Source: Stratiolaelaps scimitus (lineage: Eukaryota; Arthropoda; Arachnida; Mesostigmata; Laelapidae). From it: 64,000 bases of DNA. The notes under the pieces were generated by a model. The model did no database searches. It had not been told where the DNA came from and saw nothing but the letters and a program-made list of their open reading frames with translations. Below, in pieces: positions 13,801-25,409 of the stretch; positions within the stretch are counted from its first letter, which is position 1, and each line of letters starts with the position of its first letter. The position numbers and the translations under genes were made by a program. Where the stretch lies: positions 8,804,001-8,868,000 of the forward strand of contig JABWDB010000006.1 of NCBI GenBank assembly GCA_019614645.1, in the 5' to 3' direction.

Positions 13801-15328
13801 ACATGTTTAGTTGTGATTCCAAAAGTGGAGAGGTTCAAATTCTCAATCAATCCGTATCCCGTGAAAATCATTGGCTGCTGAGGGTTGCTGCAAAGTCTCA
13901 AGAATACTTCTAATACTTCTAATGTGAATTTTGTTCAAAGTGTTAAAAGCAGTAAAATGAACCAGTATTAAAGGCGGTACGTCAGCGGAAGACCCAGTTG
14001 TGTCCAGCAAACGAACTAACCATATATCACGGTAGAACCCGGTTGGATGCGTTACGTAAAAACGTAACTAGGACAGAGGCCAAAACTAGCCTTCCCTGGC
14101 TTCGTATGATTTGAAGAAGTTGAATTTTGTTTGTAAGGACGAAGATCTTCCAGCATCGGGCCTCGTGTTCCCTGTGGCGTGCTCTGGCTCAATTTTGAGT
14201 TTGGTGCAGGTCATACGAACTGTGTAAAAATTCTTCTTAGGCTACATTGTTAAATTTGCTGTTAACACAAATTGTATTAATCTGTAGTGCCTAGACAAGG
14301 CACTGCTTGTTCACGGTGAACTTGAGAACCCTCAACGTTGAAGGGTAAGTATGTACGATGTTCTTTCATTAGTGAGGCAGCGTCCTGCATAAGCGAACAA
14401 GTTAACGAAACCCGTAGTGCTAATTAGCTCTATTCTTCTTGTCGAAGGAGAGTCAACAAGTCCGACGAAATCGCGTCACATCGCCAACCATTCAATCGCA
14501 AGAGAACGTCATTTTCGATGCTCCAATTCCTTATATGTACGGATACGGTGCTCAAAACGAGGGGGGCCATCATTCGCATCGAGAGGTCAGCGATGGACTG
14601 AGGGCGCGAGGATCCTTCACGCAAACGCTCTCCGATGGACGCACCCGAACAACGGAGTACATTGCTGATGAGAAAGGCTTTCGTGTGAGTCCCTGCATGC
14701 ACACGTGTGTGCAGCCAAACTGTTCGCGGTTCGCCACAGCGTAAAGACATTTCGCTTACTTCTGTGCTAGCCTTCTGAGCGTATGCTCGTCATTGCCCAT
14801 CAGGGTTAATTGATTTCACCCAGCTACGCCGACGTTAATATTAGTATCAAACTACAATAATGTATATATTCAAAAACGTGGCTTAGGAAATCGAATTGTG
14901 TTCTTAAACCAGCTTCCGGCACATCTTTCCGACTGGTCAGAGCTGTGCGATGATATTTTGGCATTATTCGAGTTGTCCTAGTTTTATCCATAGTGAGTAG
15001 GTTTCGATGGCAGCCACACGACAAGTCTATAGCTATATATTATATCTCTGTGACGAGATGCTCTAGGCGTCCCACTTGAGGCTTGCGAAAATTAGCCTTT
15101 CAATCTTTGAAGTTGTACAATGATGACAATCGTCAATGATAATTGACACATATGTAATGGGACATTTCAATTCATTTGCGACCGTAGATATTGGCCATGA
15201 GGGACGTCTACCACGACTTGGACGCTGTTCCATCGCCCAGACCGATAATCAAGGCCATTAAGGACGAGGTCAGACCTCGATGGAACCCCACACGGAGGAA
15301 GCCGGAACAAAAGGAGCCGAATATCTGA
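10785..15328 (+). CDS. Cuticle protein with chitin-binding type 4 (RR) domain, three exons
   Basis: A secreted structural protein of the exoskeleton that should bind chitin fibres extracellularly. Coding exons 10785-10847, 14448-14684 and 15188-15328 join in phase 0 at both junctions (donors GTAAGT and GTGAGT; acceptors GAAG and GTAG) and give 146 residues with a stop. Residues 1-21 are a signal peptide (MKLQSAFVYFAGVVLAICPAM). Exon 2 holds the Rebers-Riddiford core at about residues 47-100, including GSFTQTLSDG, then RTRTTE and YIADEKGF. This matches G-x8-G-x6-Y-x-A-x-E-x-G-F exactly. The C-terminal 46 residues are basic and proline-rich (RPRWNPTRRKPEQKEPNI). The length is normal for arthropod cuticle proteins. 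The start codon is the only ATG giving a signal peptide. Intron 1 is 3.6 kb and intron 2 is 503 bp. Subclass (RR-1 or RR-2) was not decided. Confidence 0.88.
10848..14447. other. Intron 1 of the cuticle gene
   Basis: A 3.6-kb intron with AT microsatellites (about 10954-10974, 11203-11221, 12198-12226), a run of ten Gs near 12787-12796, and a GAC/GGC-rich patch (about 13100-13140). A tRNA-like element with A-box TGGCGTAGGGG (13143-13153) and B-box GGTTCGAGCCT (13194-13204) is present. No coding sequence is supported inside it. Confidence 0.6.
13143..13215 (+). repeat. tRNA-like element, probable SINE head
   Basis: An A-box match TGGCGTAGGGG and a B-box match GGTTCGAGCCT are about 40 bases apart, the spacing of a tRNA internal promoter. 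The T arm has mismatches and the anticodon arm does not close, so this is a tRNA-derived relic rather than a working tRNA gene. Confidence 0.4.
14448..14684 (+). CDS. Cuticle protein gene, exon 2 (chitin-binding core)
   Basis: Seventy-nine codons between an acceptor after a pyrimidine-rich stretch (TTCTTCTTGTCGAAG) and a GTGAGT donor at 14685. It contains the aromatic PIPYMYGYGAQNEGG segment that precedes the RR core and ends at the diagnostic ADEKGFR. Two aromatic residues in YGYG and the F and Y of the core are the expected chitin-contact positions of the family. Confidence 0.9.
14685..15187. other. Intron 2 of the cuticle gene
   Basis: A 503-bp intron from GTGAGT to GACCGTAG. Nothing further is recognised in it. 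Confidence 0.75.
15188..15328 (+). CDS. Cuticle protein gene, exon 3 (C-terminal tail)
   Basis: Forty-six codons plus TGA at 15326-15328. The frame opens directly after the acceptor GTAG and continues the RR domain (GFR followed by ILAMRDVYHDLDAVPSPRP). It is too short to appear as a free-standing open frame and is recognised by phase, by position after exon 2, and by the continuing proline/basic composition typical of cuticle protein tails. Confidence 0.82.
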   Translation: MLAMRDVYHDLDAVPSPRPIIKAIKDEVRPRWNPTRRKPEQKEPNI

Positions 15329-15571
15329 AGATCGTCCAGCGATGAAGTTAGAATTCCTGATGAGGGAAGCTTCGACAAAATTTTTGGGTCATCTGTAAAA
15401 CCACAAGCAGTGTCACTCGTGAGTGATTTTTCCACGGCTCGTTAACCTGTGAAGTTCATCATAGTACACGATTGCTACCCTGAGATAGCTCGACGCTGCG
15501 GCGTCTTCCTGGGACAACCCCGCTGCACATGTATGGTATATGTGTACGATAATATTTAAATATGTGCGCAA

Positions 15572-15577
15572 AATAAA
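15572..15577 (+). terminator. Candidate polyadenylation signal of the cuticle gene
   Basis: AATAAA lies 244 bases after the cuticle stop codon. The distance suits a short 3'UTR. No cleavage site or downstream GU element was tested, so this remains a plausible reading. Confidence 0.4.
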
Positions 15578-15778
15578 TAATGATGAAATCATTTCAGATG
15601 CCCCGTTTTGCTTTTGACTTGATCGAAATAGAAATTAGCGTATCATTGTAAGTAAGATAATTGTTATGATTACATTTGATTCAAGAAGCAATTAAAAACT
15701 GGTAAGGTAAACGTAAATCCTTAATCATTTTTTGAAGGAGCTGCAATTTCACAATGCTTAAGCTCGCTTATATGTTGT

Positions 15779-15851
15779 CACGCAGCGGGACTCGAACCTG
15801 CGGTCTCTGGCTTCCGACAGCCAAAGACTTCGCCGTCCAAGCCACCGCATG
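15779..15851 (-). tRNA. tRNA-like sequence, pseudogene or SINE head
   Basis: On the minus strand 73 bases resemble a tRNA. The ends CATGCGG and CTGCGTG pair with two G-U wobbles. A D arm GCTT/AAGT encloses GGACGGCG. The B-box GGTTCGAGTCC is perfect and the A-box TGGCTTGGACGG is close. The anticodon stem (CTTTGGC/GCCAGAG) closes an eight-base loop instead of seven, and the T stem has one A-C mismatch, so the anticodon cannot be read with confidence. A decayed tRNA gene or a tRNA-derived retroelement fits better than an active tRNA. Confidence 0.45.
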
Positions 15852-16079
15852 TAGATGCGCATGTAGAGGGTAACCAATGAATCAACTAAGATGGATTTTA
15901 GTTGAGCAAAACTCTGAAGGGACGGACGTGAATATGTCGAGCGAGATGCATTTCATTCCTTGTGCCGTTGGATTGTCCCTCGAAAAAGTCGTCAATGTAA
16001 GCAACAAATGAAATTGTGGCCAGAAATTCGATAGGCGTGCGTAAAATTTTCATTGAAATATAAGAAACAGTTTTAATAG

Positions 16080-17420
16080 TTATCAATAGATCTTTATTGA
16101 CAATATTTCAATAAAGATAATAGCTGCCGTTCTTAATAAAATCCTATTTGGCCATGTTGATACAAACACATACAATACAGATTCACTTCCAAAGTTAAAG
16201 CCAAGAAGCGATAGGGGGCGAAGTGGGGAGATGCGATAATATAAAGGGCAGCATAAGGAAAAGTTGTTTACAGGCTCGATTCGGGCAACCCCAACGGTGT
16301 TTCTCATTTTGCCGCTTCGTAGGTCACCCTCCCGAGTGGTGGGGAACTGACTACGCATGCTAAGTGGATTAGCGATGTCATGGAGTTTATCTTTGTTGCC
16401 TTTAGCATGACGACCTTTTTCGGAACGTTGTATCTTGCGCTGACCCTGCGTATGAATTTTTCCTGGACTCCATTAAGGGCGTCGAGGTGTTCTCCCAGGT
16501 ATGGGCATCATATCTCAGAACAGTATAAACATCCAGACGAAAACACTGCCATACAGCGTGGGAAAAGAAGCGTCTTAACCTTCTTAACAATAAAACAAGG
16601 AAAGATTTTCATGTTACAGATATAGCGTACCACTCCGCTCTTGTGCGTATTAAGGTCGAAGGTCGAGGACTTGCAGTGACCCCCAAGGTCGCGAATTAGC
16701 CGTGTCTGTAGGTGTTGGGAAGCAATTTGGTGTATACACACAATTGTGCCCGTTTGATGATAGGTAGTACACAGATAGGACACGGAGATTAATATTGCTT
16801 TTCATATTGGGTCAATAGAGGATTGCAAGAACGTTTTCCAGCAGAACTATCACAGGTTCGACTTGAGGTCATCTGTATACAATTGGAGTACCACGTCGGT
16901 CGGAAGGACGTCTGTGATGTCAAGAAAAAGTGCACAAAGCACCAATGACCTACATGAGATCCCAGAGGAACACCCGATAGAGACATCCCCAGAGAGCTCA
17001 ACCTTCTACCTATTTCAACCCTGAATTTCCGGTCCATGAAGTATCCAGGCCTGTCCAGGTCAATGCCTTGTTATCTATACAGAGTTTGCGCATTTATGAA
17101 AACAGACAATCATGAGAAACTATCATATTGAATCAAATGGCTTGGCAAATTTAAAGTATATACAATAGCAATGTAGCTTGTGACAAATGCACAACGCCCA
17201 ATTTTGAGTTATACCTGCTACCTGCGTGGACGCAGATCTGCTATCAGTGAATCCGTGTTGATAAGCATCTAGAACCCCTTTTACGAATACGTTGGCGGAC
17301 AATATCATCCACAATGATCTTCTCTAGTCTTATGCACGCTATCGGCTCTTGCGCCACAGGCCGATAGTTATCAAGGTCAGCCTTCGAGCCGTATAACGAT
17401 AATAATATTCAGCACCGCTC
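16080..17420 (-). mobile_element. Decayed LINE, reverse transcriptase to 3' region
   Basis: Reading the minus strand from 17400 down, ordered motifs of a Jockey/CR1-like non-LTR reverse transcriptase appear in several frames. They are ADLDNYRPVA (about 17380-17350), QHGFTDSRSAST (about 17260-17225), FAKPFDSI (about 17145-17123), SGVPLGS (about 16975-16955) and LQLYTDDLK (16890-16864, the catalytic YxDD box). PYLGEHLDALNGVQEKF (about 16504-16455) matches the segment past the thumb. Frame changes and stops separate them, so the copy is dead. The lower boundary near 16080 is approximate, and the tRNA-like sequence lies just beyond it. Confidence 0.78.
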
Positions 17421-19978
17421 TCATTCTCTGAGCTTCGTCGTTCCACTCTCGAATCCACTTGAATTCGCTCCACTGAAACCAACACAGGGAAGTGGTGAAA
17501 CTTGACAAAAAACGATCAATCTTAGCGTGTCGCACGCTTGCCATAGCTTGAAAAGCAGGGGCTTCGACGGGTACCCCTTGGCTTGGTTATTGGTAATTCC
17601 TTCAAGTTATTTAACTTTGCATTTGTTACGGCTTAGTTCTTGGCTCAAAGGGTGCAGCTCTTCAGCGCACCACTTCCCCCTGATAATAATATGGTCGTTT
17701 GGCTTTTTAGCCGTCCAGTACTGAGGAAAGAGGACGAACAACATTAACAGTAGAAAATGATCAAAAGCGCTTTATTTATCATTTTTAATATTTGATGCAA
17801 AGATTGCAATGGCGGCAAACGGTGTTAAACCTTCACCTCACTTACATACTTTATATATATATATATATATTGTTTCATTGTTACTCGTTTAGTTTATATT
17901 GTTGTTGTGATTATGAATTGTGAATTGCAGGCGATATACTATTATATATATATATATATATCAGCATCATATTATATATATATATATATATATATGCAAC
18001 AGTGCCAACATCCAACGACATATATTCATACGTTCGATTGCAAACCGATACATAGATGTGTACGTGTGTTTCAAGAACGTCGACCTTCTCGCCTCGATAA
18101 CTTGGGTTTAATAATATTCCTCTCTCTCTCTCTCTTCCTTTCTCTCTCTCTCTCTCATAAAATCGTTGTTGCGACGGTCAATTTTTACAGGAAGGACTTT
18201 TTGCATCTGCCATCGCCTCGGATGAATTGTTCTCCTGTTGAGAGCTGCTAAGTGTTACCGTATCTGCTGATTGTTTGTTTCTACACTGAAATGCAATTTA
18301 GTTGTGCATACATCGCCGCTGTTCACTTGTATGACATATCGTCATTTGATAATTGTTGTTACTTTTTTTTATTATTCTTATTAATTATTATCAATATTAG
18401 TACAATGTTGTCATTGATAGTTGCCTCGTATGAGCACTGCACATGGCTTTACCGCGTTCCTTGCTATCATCTTCCGCTTCGTCTCTTGTATTGTTGGGCA
18501 AATTCGATGCGAACTAACCGCTGTAGGCTAATAATCTGGTTTCCACTGATTCTCTGGCCACATTCGTCCATGCGACACATGGACAATATCGCATGCGGAT
18601 GTCTCCCAATGTGTCTCAGTTTGAAGGAGAACTCGGGCCCCTACTGTGGCTACCGCTGGTACCGAGTTGATTGTACATTAATGTTAATCGGTGGCGAAGG
18701 CTTGAATTTATTCGGTCGTCTGGGTCAGACGCCACCCAGGAAGTTTGCCCATTCACAATCAGTCACATCTACTACCTCGGCCTCCTCAGATCATTGTTTG
18801 CTAAGCTTCCATACCGACTTCCTCTCCGAGTTGCCCGTTACAGTTCGCACTGGCTGTGACGCGATCTGTATTCTGATATTGGTATCGTATCCTCGCCTCG
18901 TTTTGCTCGAGGACGATCATTGACTTGACGTGATCGGCAAACGTGGTAGAGACAGGTTTGTTTATACATTATGTGATACGTGTAGGTTTTAATGTGCGCG
19001 TATATACGGGTTGTATATATGCTAACGTCTAGGCGTTTGTCTGCTTGCACGAGGTCGAAGTGTTTCACAGTAATTATATGTATTGTCATCTGAACCCGTT
19101 GATGCCTGCAAGAAAGTATTGCCCGAGATAGATATGTGTAGAACACCTATACCACCGACAGATCATACGTCCAAGTGGTAATTACACAACGATGCAGTAA
19201 TGTGAACTAATCGAGATTCGGACCGATCGGATCTTCTTAGACTTGTCGATAAAATCGTAGATCTTTGAAGGTTTCCTCTCCCCATCCTGTCATCATATCA
19301 ATGTTGTGTGTCCCACATATTCGTTTGATATTTCGTAGCTGGCTATATTTTGCATTTTTGTTTAACTATTTCTCTATGCATGTGTGTATGTGTGTTTTGT
19401 ATATATAATCGGTACTGTAGTGTATTCGAATCGGCAAAAGACGCCGCCTACGACGACCGCGACGATCATTCATAATGGGTGTTGTCACGTTGTTAAACGG
19501 CAGTTTCAGCTGAATACTTGATCGATCATTTTGACTATTATGTCGTGTTATGTTATTATTGCTAGAAGTTGTAGTTGTTAACCAACTTCTATATAAACTC
19601 TTAGCTGTAAGGCGTCGCTGTCGGTGGAGTGCTCACTAGATATATATATATAGAGAGAGAGAGACTACTTGATTCATTGATAGCTGGTGCAATTTCGTAT
19701 ACCGAACTTCCGCATTTCAATTAATAACAGACCTATGAATTAAGACAACTGTCATGATATTGTAAAGCAGTGACGTGAGTCCAACGCGACTCGAACCTCG
19801 TGGTAGAGTTAATTCAATATTGTGTCCTAACGCCGGCGTATCGATCCTCCCTATTGCACATCGTATGCACGTTATTTGCTGCCTGTTGACCCTGCACGAC
19901 GTCGCGATGCGAGACATGATTGTGACAAATAAATTTATAAATCAAAAAATATTCGAATAGTTAAAATCAGAAAATTAA

Positions 19979-20018
19979 AGAGAGAGAGAGCGAGCGAGAG
20001 AGAGAGAGAGAGAGAGAA
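19979..20018. repeat. (GA)n microsatellite, interrupted
   Basis: About forty bases of GA units with two GAGC interruptions. Confidence 0.9.
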
Positions 20019-22736
20019 AGCTAATTATTATACAATTTAGCTTCAATCGAGCTGTAATCGATTTAGCTACGAGATGGCGTCCAGAGGGGCAGCTGCCCAT
20101 AGACATTTATGCATGGGGTTTGTTCTGCGAAGTCAACTGCTGAGGTGAACCCATGCCCTGCTGGACGGTGGCAGCGAGTACCTCCGTTGTGAGCACGTGG
20201 GTGCGTTTATGTGCGTCTATTCACGTTTGGTCAAACGCGAGCATCTCTCACTGCGAGTGTGTGTGTGTGTATGTATATATACGCGTCTAACAGCGGTTTG
20301 TGTATCGATACTTGAAACTGATTGTTTGTTCGCTTTCAACACTGTTAGCTATAAGTCGATCATCGAAGGCCCGGAGGTTCGACTGCACGAAATATTTTCA
20401 CGCTTTCAAAAAAAGAGGAGAGATTCATTTAATTATTTAATTAATTCATTTCTGATTCATTTAATTAATCATTAATTCATGTCTGTATCGGAAAATTGGG
20501 GGGCAACAGGCAAAACTACAAAGAAGAAAGGAATTACAATTTAATCGGCTCGCAGAATAAAAGAGAGAAAAATCGATGATCGATCCAAATAATAGTTATT
20601 TATAACAATGTTTTAAAGGCAATAATCGTATCTGCTAGGGCCAGCCACGTTTAAGCTTTGAGTAAACGTATCGCTGTTCTTCGATCGAAGGTTCAGAAAG
20701 TTTCCTGTGAACAGAAAAGATGGTGAAAATTCCACCATGCGATTACTACTACAGTTTGGGTATGAGCGAATATGTATGTAGGTGTGTGTGTGTGTGTCTG
20801 TAAATAAGAGCGTTCAACTTGTTCCGCTTGCGTCAATCGTTCATTCTCGCTTTCTCTCCCTCTCTCTCTCGCTCCTTGTCTAGAAATAGCTGTCACAATT
20901 TACAAATGTGCCGTTAGTGTTCACACTATGCTGCAATATCTATTCGATCTCTCTTCTTTTGTGCTCGGTTTTATGAGGTTAGAAGGGTGTGCCGTTATCA
21001 GTTGTGTCATTGTTGCTGTTTCTGTTCTGTCTGAGCGCCCTTCAACATCAGCGAGCTGTATATTCGTGTTATAATAATGATGCAATCATGTGGTCATTGC
21101 GACAATTCTACTGCTAAACTATTCCATAGCGAGTATTTTGTTGTAAGAATGAACACGGTGTCAAAAAGCATGTATGCTTTAACGCGAAATGATTCGGCGT
21201 GCTAACGAGGAAAAATTGTGTGGAAGAATAATTTCTTTCGGTACAGTGTCATATCATTTATGTCACTTTCAAGATATGTACGGCTGTCTCCGCACGAGAC
21301 CAACAGACCATATACACAATGTTAATCCCATGAATAAAAGGCGCATTTGTAATTGTGCATACAGTTCTGACGCACAGAAGGAATCAGGATATGCGACGAT
21401 CATATACCATCGTCTATTCTATATTTATATATATATATATATGTATGTAGAAATTAATAGAGATAACTAAACTACTCGACTAATCGACAAAATCTCCAAT
21501 GATTAATGTACCATTCGGCTACAAATACTAGAAGACAATGGTGCAGTGAATGATGATGAGATACAGCGACTAAAATATGGTCCATCGCTTGTTGATCAGT
21601 CACCCAATCGCCACCTTCGTGGTGTCGTACATAATAACTGCGATTTCAAGCGAATCTCAGGATTGTGCTACAGTACTTAGAGTAATGATTATTATTTCAT
21701 CATAAAGTATAATAATTATGTTCATTGACGTTCGCGTTGATGCCGATCTACGTACAATGACAAAACTACCTGATACCACTTATTATTCATGGCGGCTTAT
21801 TTTCGTCAATGTCATACTAAGTAATCAATTAATTATAATGTATCGGTTTAATTGTGTCTGTATGTGTGTGTGTGTGCGTGTGTATCTGCTGTACGCCTGT
21901 GAACGTATCCATGTTGTTGCTGTCATCTGCCTGTTGCCTTAACGTGACCACAGTCGTGATATGATGAACACCAGCCACTTCGGTTCACTTTATTGCTGTA
22001 TGCATACTCTAATGCGCGCTAATTGCTATTGTGATCTGTGACGTAACACGTAAGCCGTACGTAGCAATTGAAATTGCTTTCATTGCGGGATTGTTATTAT
22101 TATAGATTCATAATAACAATTATTATTGTCGTTAGTGTTATTATGATTATTATTATTATTATCAGTTAATTCTTCTCGTATTTACCTCAGCAACGATTAT
22201 TAATAATCCGCATTGGTCGTGTCATTATTACTATTATTATTATTATTGCTACGGTGTCATATGCATATGATAGGTAGACATGCAACAAATCGGTAACGAA
22301 AGGCGTAACATCAAGGTTCAATGCATAAAATGTCCATTATATGAATACTTGTATAATAGCTGACATTACGGCGACTCGGTTTGTTGCTCATTGGCCCATC
22401 AAACCCCCCGGCAAACCGCAACCCCCCGGGGGCGCAGTCTGCCTCAGTCTCACATCTGGTCGATTCCCCCAATCTTGTGCTAATACCACTAATGTGTTAT
22501 GCCGTATTTTCCCGTCGATCGATAATAATGTGCATTATCAACGCTGATGAGTAAATAGATTACGCATGTTAGGCCGTTCACAGATGAAAAAATCTACTTA
22601 TTAATTATTCGTGAAACTATCTTATTGATGAATCATAGAAAAGTCTTTCACGCTCGATAGTGGTGATAATCTACGAGTTGTTTTGCTAGTAGTTGCTGTT
22701 GTTGTTGTTGCGCTCATGTATTTAGCTTCTAGCTGT

Positions 22737-22765
22737 TATATATATATATATATATATATATATAC
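22737..22765. repeat. (TA)n microsatellite
   Basis: Fourteen consecutive TA units followed within 30 bases by an AAT/ATT palindromic region (about 22780-22835). Confidence 0.93.
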
Positions 22766-25106
22766 TCAAATGGCGATAATAACAATAATAATAATTATTA
22801 TTATTATTTTATTTTAATTATTATTATTGTTATTCTTATAGTCATCGTGCGAGTTCAGTTGTCATAGACTTTATCATTATAGTCAGCATCATTATCATCG
22901 TCATCATGTATATATATATGTATAATCGGAATTGTTAGCAAAGGGCGTTATAGAAAAATCAATACTCCTCTCTACCAGTGTCCCCTTGACCAGAGTCTAC
23001 AGAGATCTGTCAGTGGGTGTATGCTCGTATATTGTATAACATATAATATATATATATATATATTAATATATCTGCTATAGTAACAAGAACTTGGTGTTAT
23101 CATCATAATCATCATCTTAGTATTATACTAATAATACATTATTATTGTCATTATTAATCAGCATATGCGACGTCATCACTCGAATGCTCTTGTATAATTC
23201 TTCTAGAATAATAGCGCGGGTAATATATCTCGAGCTTGAATATAAAGTTGTTGTTTGAAAACAGGCTTGGAGCTCGACGATAGCACTCACTCAATCATCA
23301 CTGTACTCGTCTCGGGACAAACCCAGAACACCGACTGGGATTAGCATTGCCTCTCATCATTATGATACGTAGCGTTCAAGTACCCTATGAGCCGAGATTG
23401 TGGATCAGTTATTGCCGATTATTGGTGATTGCTGCGAGGCGAGCCTTCTATGTTTTGGACTCAGTTTAACTGAGATGAAATTCCACCTAATTACATCGTT
23501 CATGTTGGCCTGTGTGCTATCTGTTCCTGGAGATACGCAACTATAACGGCGTTTTGACTAATGCTATCCAACGCTCGTTTGCGTACGCCTCCGATTTCGT
23601 TTATGCGACTGTCTCGAACAGCGCATCGCTCAAATGGTTTCATGGCGGCAGCTCCGTGATGCTCCACTGTACCATTCAGTTACCACCGTCACAGCAGTCG
23701 GTCCTTTCATTGAGTCGGTGGTTTTCTCTCGATAATAATATTAATAATTAGTAGTAGCAGCTATGTGTTTTCGTATGGCTCATTGATGCTAACGGGAAGG
23801 ACACCGCCGGTTATAATGATTTCGTTGACTTGTTCTTGCGAGTCTGTCGTTCCGCGTTTCGAACGCTGTTGAACGTCAGTGCATTGTTATTATATGTAGA
23901 TTTAACTGATCGTCAAGTACGATTGGTCGCAATGTCGAATCGATAAAATGAGACAAAATGCTCATGATAGCAGCAGTGCCCCCAGCGGTAACAACAGTGT
24001 TGTTCGCGTACGGGGGCGGAGAGAGAGAGAATCCAATTCAACAATTCGTTTGTGTAAGCGTTTACTTACACATACACTATGCAATAGGTATCTGGGCGTA
24101 TGCAGTGTGCAATTAAGTGAAATCTGACTCGAATCAATGAATGGAGTTATGAATAGGCTATTAATTAATATCGGTGTATTTATCTCTCATTGTCTGTCTC
24201 TGTGTGCTTGGGTCTTGTTTCAAATCAAATGACAAATGCTGCTCGCGCACCGTTGATACGGCACTCACAACCACTTGAACATGGTATAAACGGAACCTGC
24301 TCCTGGAGCCATCGACGAATGGGTGGTGGTGATTACACCAGCCAACGTCTCAATGAGTTATGGATGATGAATGAACAAACGAACGAATGGATTGAAATGG
24401 ATGATGTTTTGTCTTTTTTTTTATTTTATCTACCCTCGTAATAGCAGGTGCATTTATAAACGTCGATATAGATTCATCGTCTGAAGGGTGTGCCCCTCGC
24501 AAACTGGATTGAAATTGTATTCGATATTTAATAACATCTCTCTCTTCGATCATCGGCCGCACCGTATCAGCGGGTTCGTAATTGGTCCTTAGCGGGGCAG
24601 AGAGTTAGGTGAGACGCGGCAGGTAGCTTTCTATCTGGGAACATTGGACGGTAAGGCTATTTTCGGTTTCTCTTAACGGTAGCTGGCTATGTTGAAATAC
24701 AGTCGTTTGTTCCTGTTCGATTGGACAGAAACAAAATGTCGGCTGGGTCGGGGCTGTTGTTGAAGAGAGGACATCCTTCTCACTACACGTTGGTTTCGTC
24801 CTTACATGTGGAAACGGTAGAGGCCGCCAGCTGAATTAACTTGCGGAGACTCTTACGGCTCCCGCTACTGCAAAAAAAAGTAACACAACAAGCGAAATAC
24901 ATGAACAGCTGGCTGCTGGCTAGATTGCATACGAAAGACAACGAAGTTGTTGAACAATGAAGTTGACTATAAGATTATAATGCATGCGCAAATGCTTTTA
25001 ATAGCCGTAAAAGCGCGAACTCTGTAGATCGTCCACTAACAACAGCAATAAGAAAAATAGTCCAATAGTCCACAACGTGAGGGATTGTCTATTCGTGTTC
25101 GATTAC

Positions 25107-25284
25107 TTACGCCTTGCCGGCTTTGCGGTACTTTTCAAACTGCGTCCAAATATTTTTAAGAAGTGTTCCAACCTCCTCCAAGTTGTACTCCTCCACCATA
25201 TCCTGAATGGTTCGTCCAAGCGCGTCCTCACGGCCCATGTTCGCTCCCCACGCTAACAACGTTTTTACGCAGTCAGCGTGGTTG
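25107..25284 (-). CDS. Ankyrin gene exon K: last ankyrin repeats and stop
   Basis: The acceptor TTCCACAG precedes CAACCACGC, and the exon completes the fourth repeat (NNHADCVKTLLAWGANMG). It then gives a degenerate fifth helix pair (GRTIQDMVEEYNLEEVGTLL) and the basic tail FEKYRKAGKA before TAA at 25109-25107. The stop lies inside the sequence GCGTAAGTAA, which contains a consensus donor GTAAGT, so the exon could instead be spliced two bases into the final alanine codon and continue downstream. Confidence 0.82.
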
Positions 25285-25378
25285 CTGTGGAAGTAACACA
25301 GTGATAAGAAATCAATCATGATCGTATGTTGCAGTGTGGCGAATATATATATATATATATATATACATTATATATTAA

Positions 25379-25409
<31 letters not shown>

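Larger units (their letters stand above)
17421..25106. other. AT-rich, microsatellite-rich stretch without a supported gene
   Basis: This 7.7-kb stretch between the LINE relic and the last exon of the ankyrin gene is rich in short repeats. AT tracts lie at about 17853-17870, 17942-17961, 17974-17996, 21425-21442, 22737-22765 and 23046-23063. CT/GA tracts lie at about 18119-18160 and 19979-20018, and TG tracts near 20257 and 20783. Mixed ATT/AAT repeats lie at about 22090-22250 and 22780-22835. A minus-strand B-box-like GGTTCGAGTCG occurs near 19798-19788. Open frames (for example 18252-18923) are hydrophobic or low-complexity without domains. A short secreted-looking frame at 23475-23546 is listed as a finding. 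Confidence 0.55.

Noticed and set aside
15898..16086. Minus-strand YIDD-like motif (FVAYIDDFFEGQ) suggesting another reverse transcriptase
   Set aside because: The surrounding residues do not fit any reverse transcriptase order, and the adjoining LINE already has its own catalytic box upstream.
18252..18923. Plus-strand 223-codon hydrophobic frame
   Set aside because: Many Leu, Cys and Ile residues come from T-rich DNA. I saw no homology, splice context or domain.
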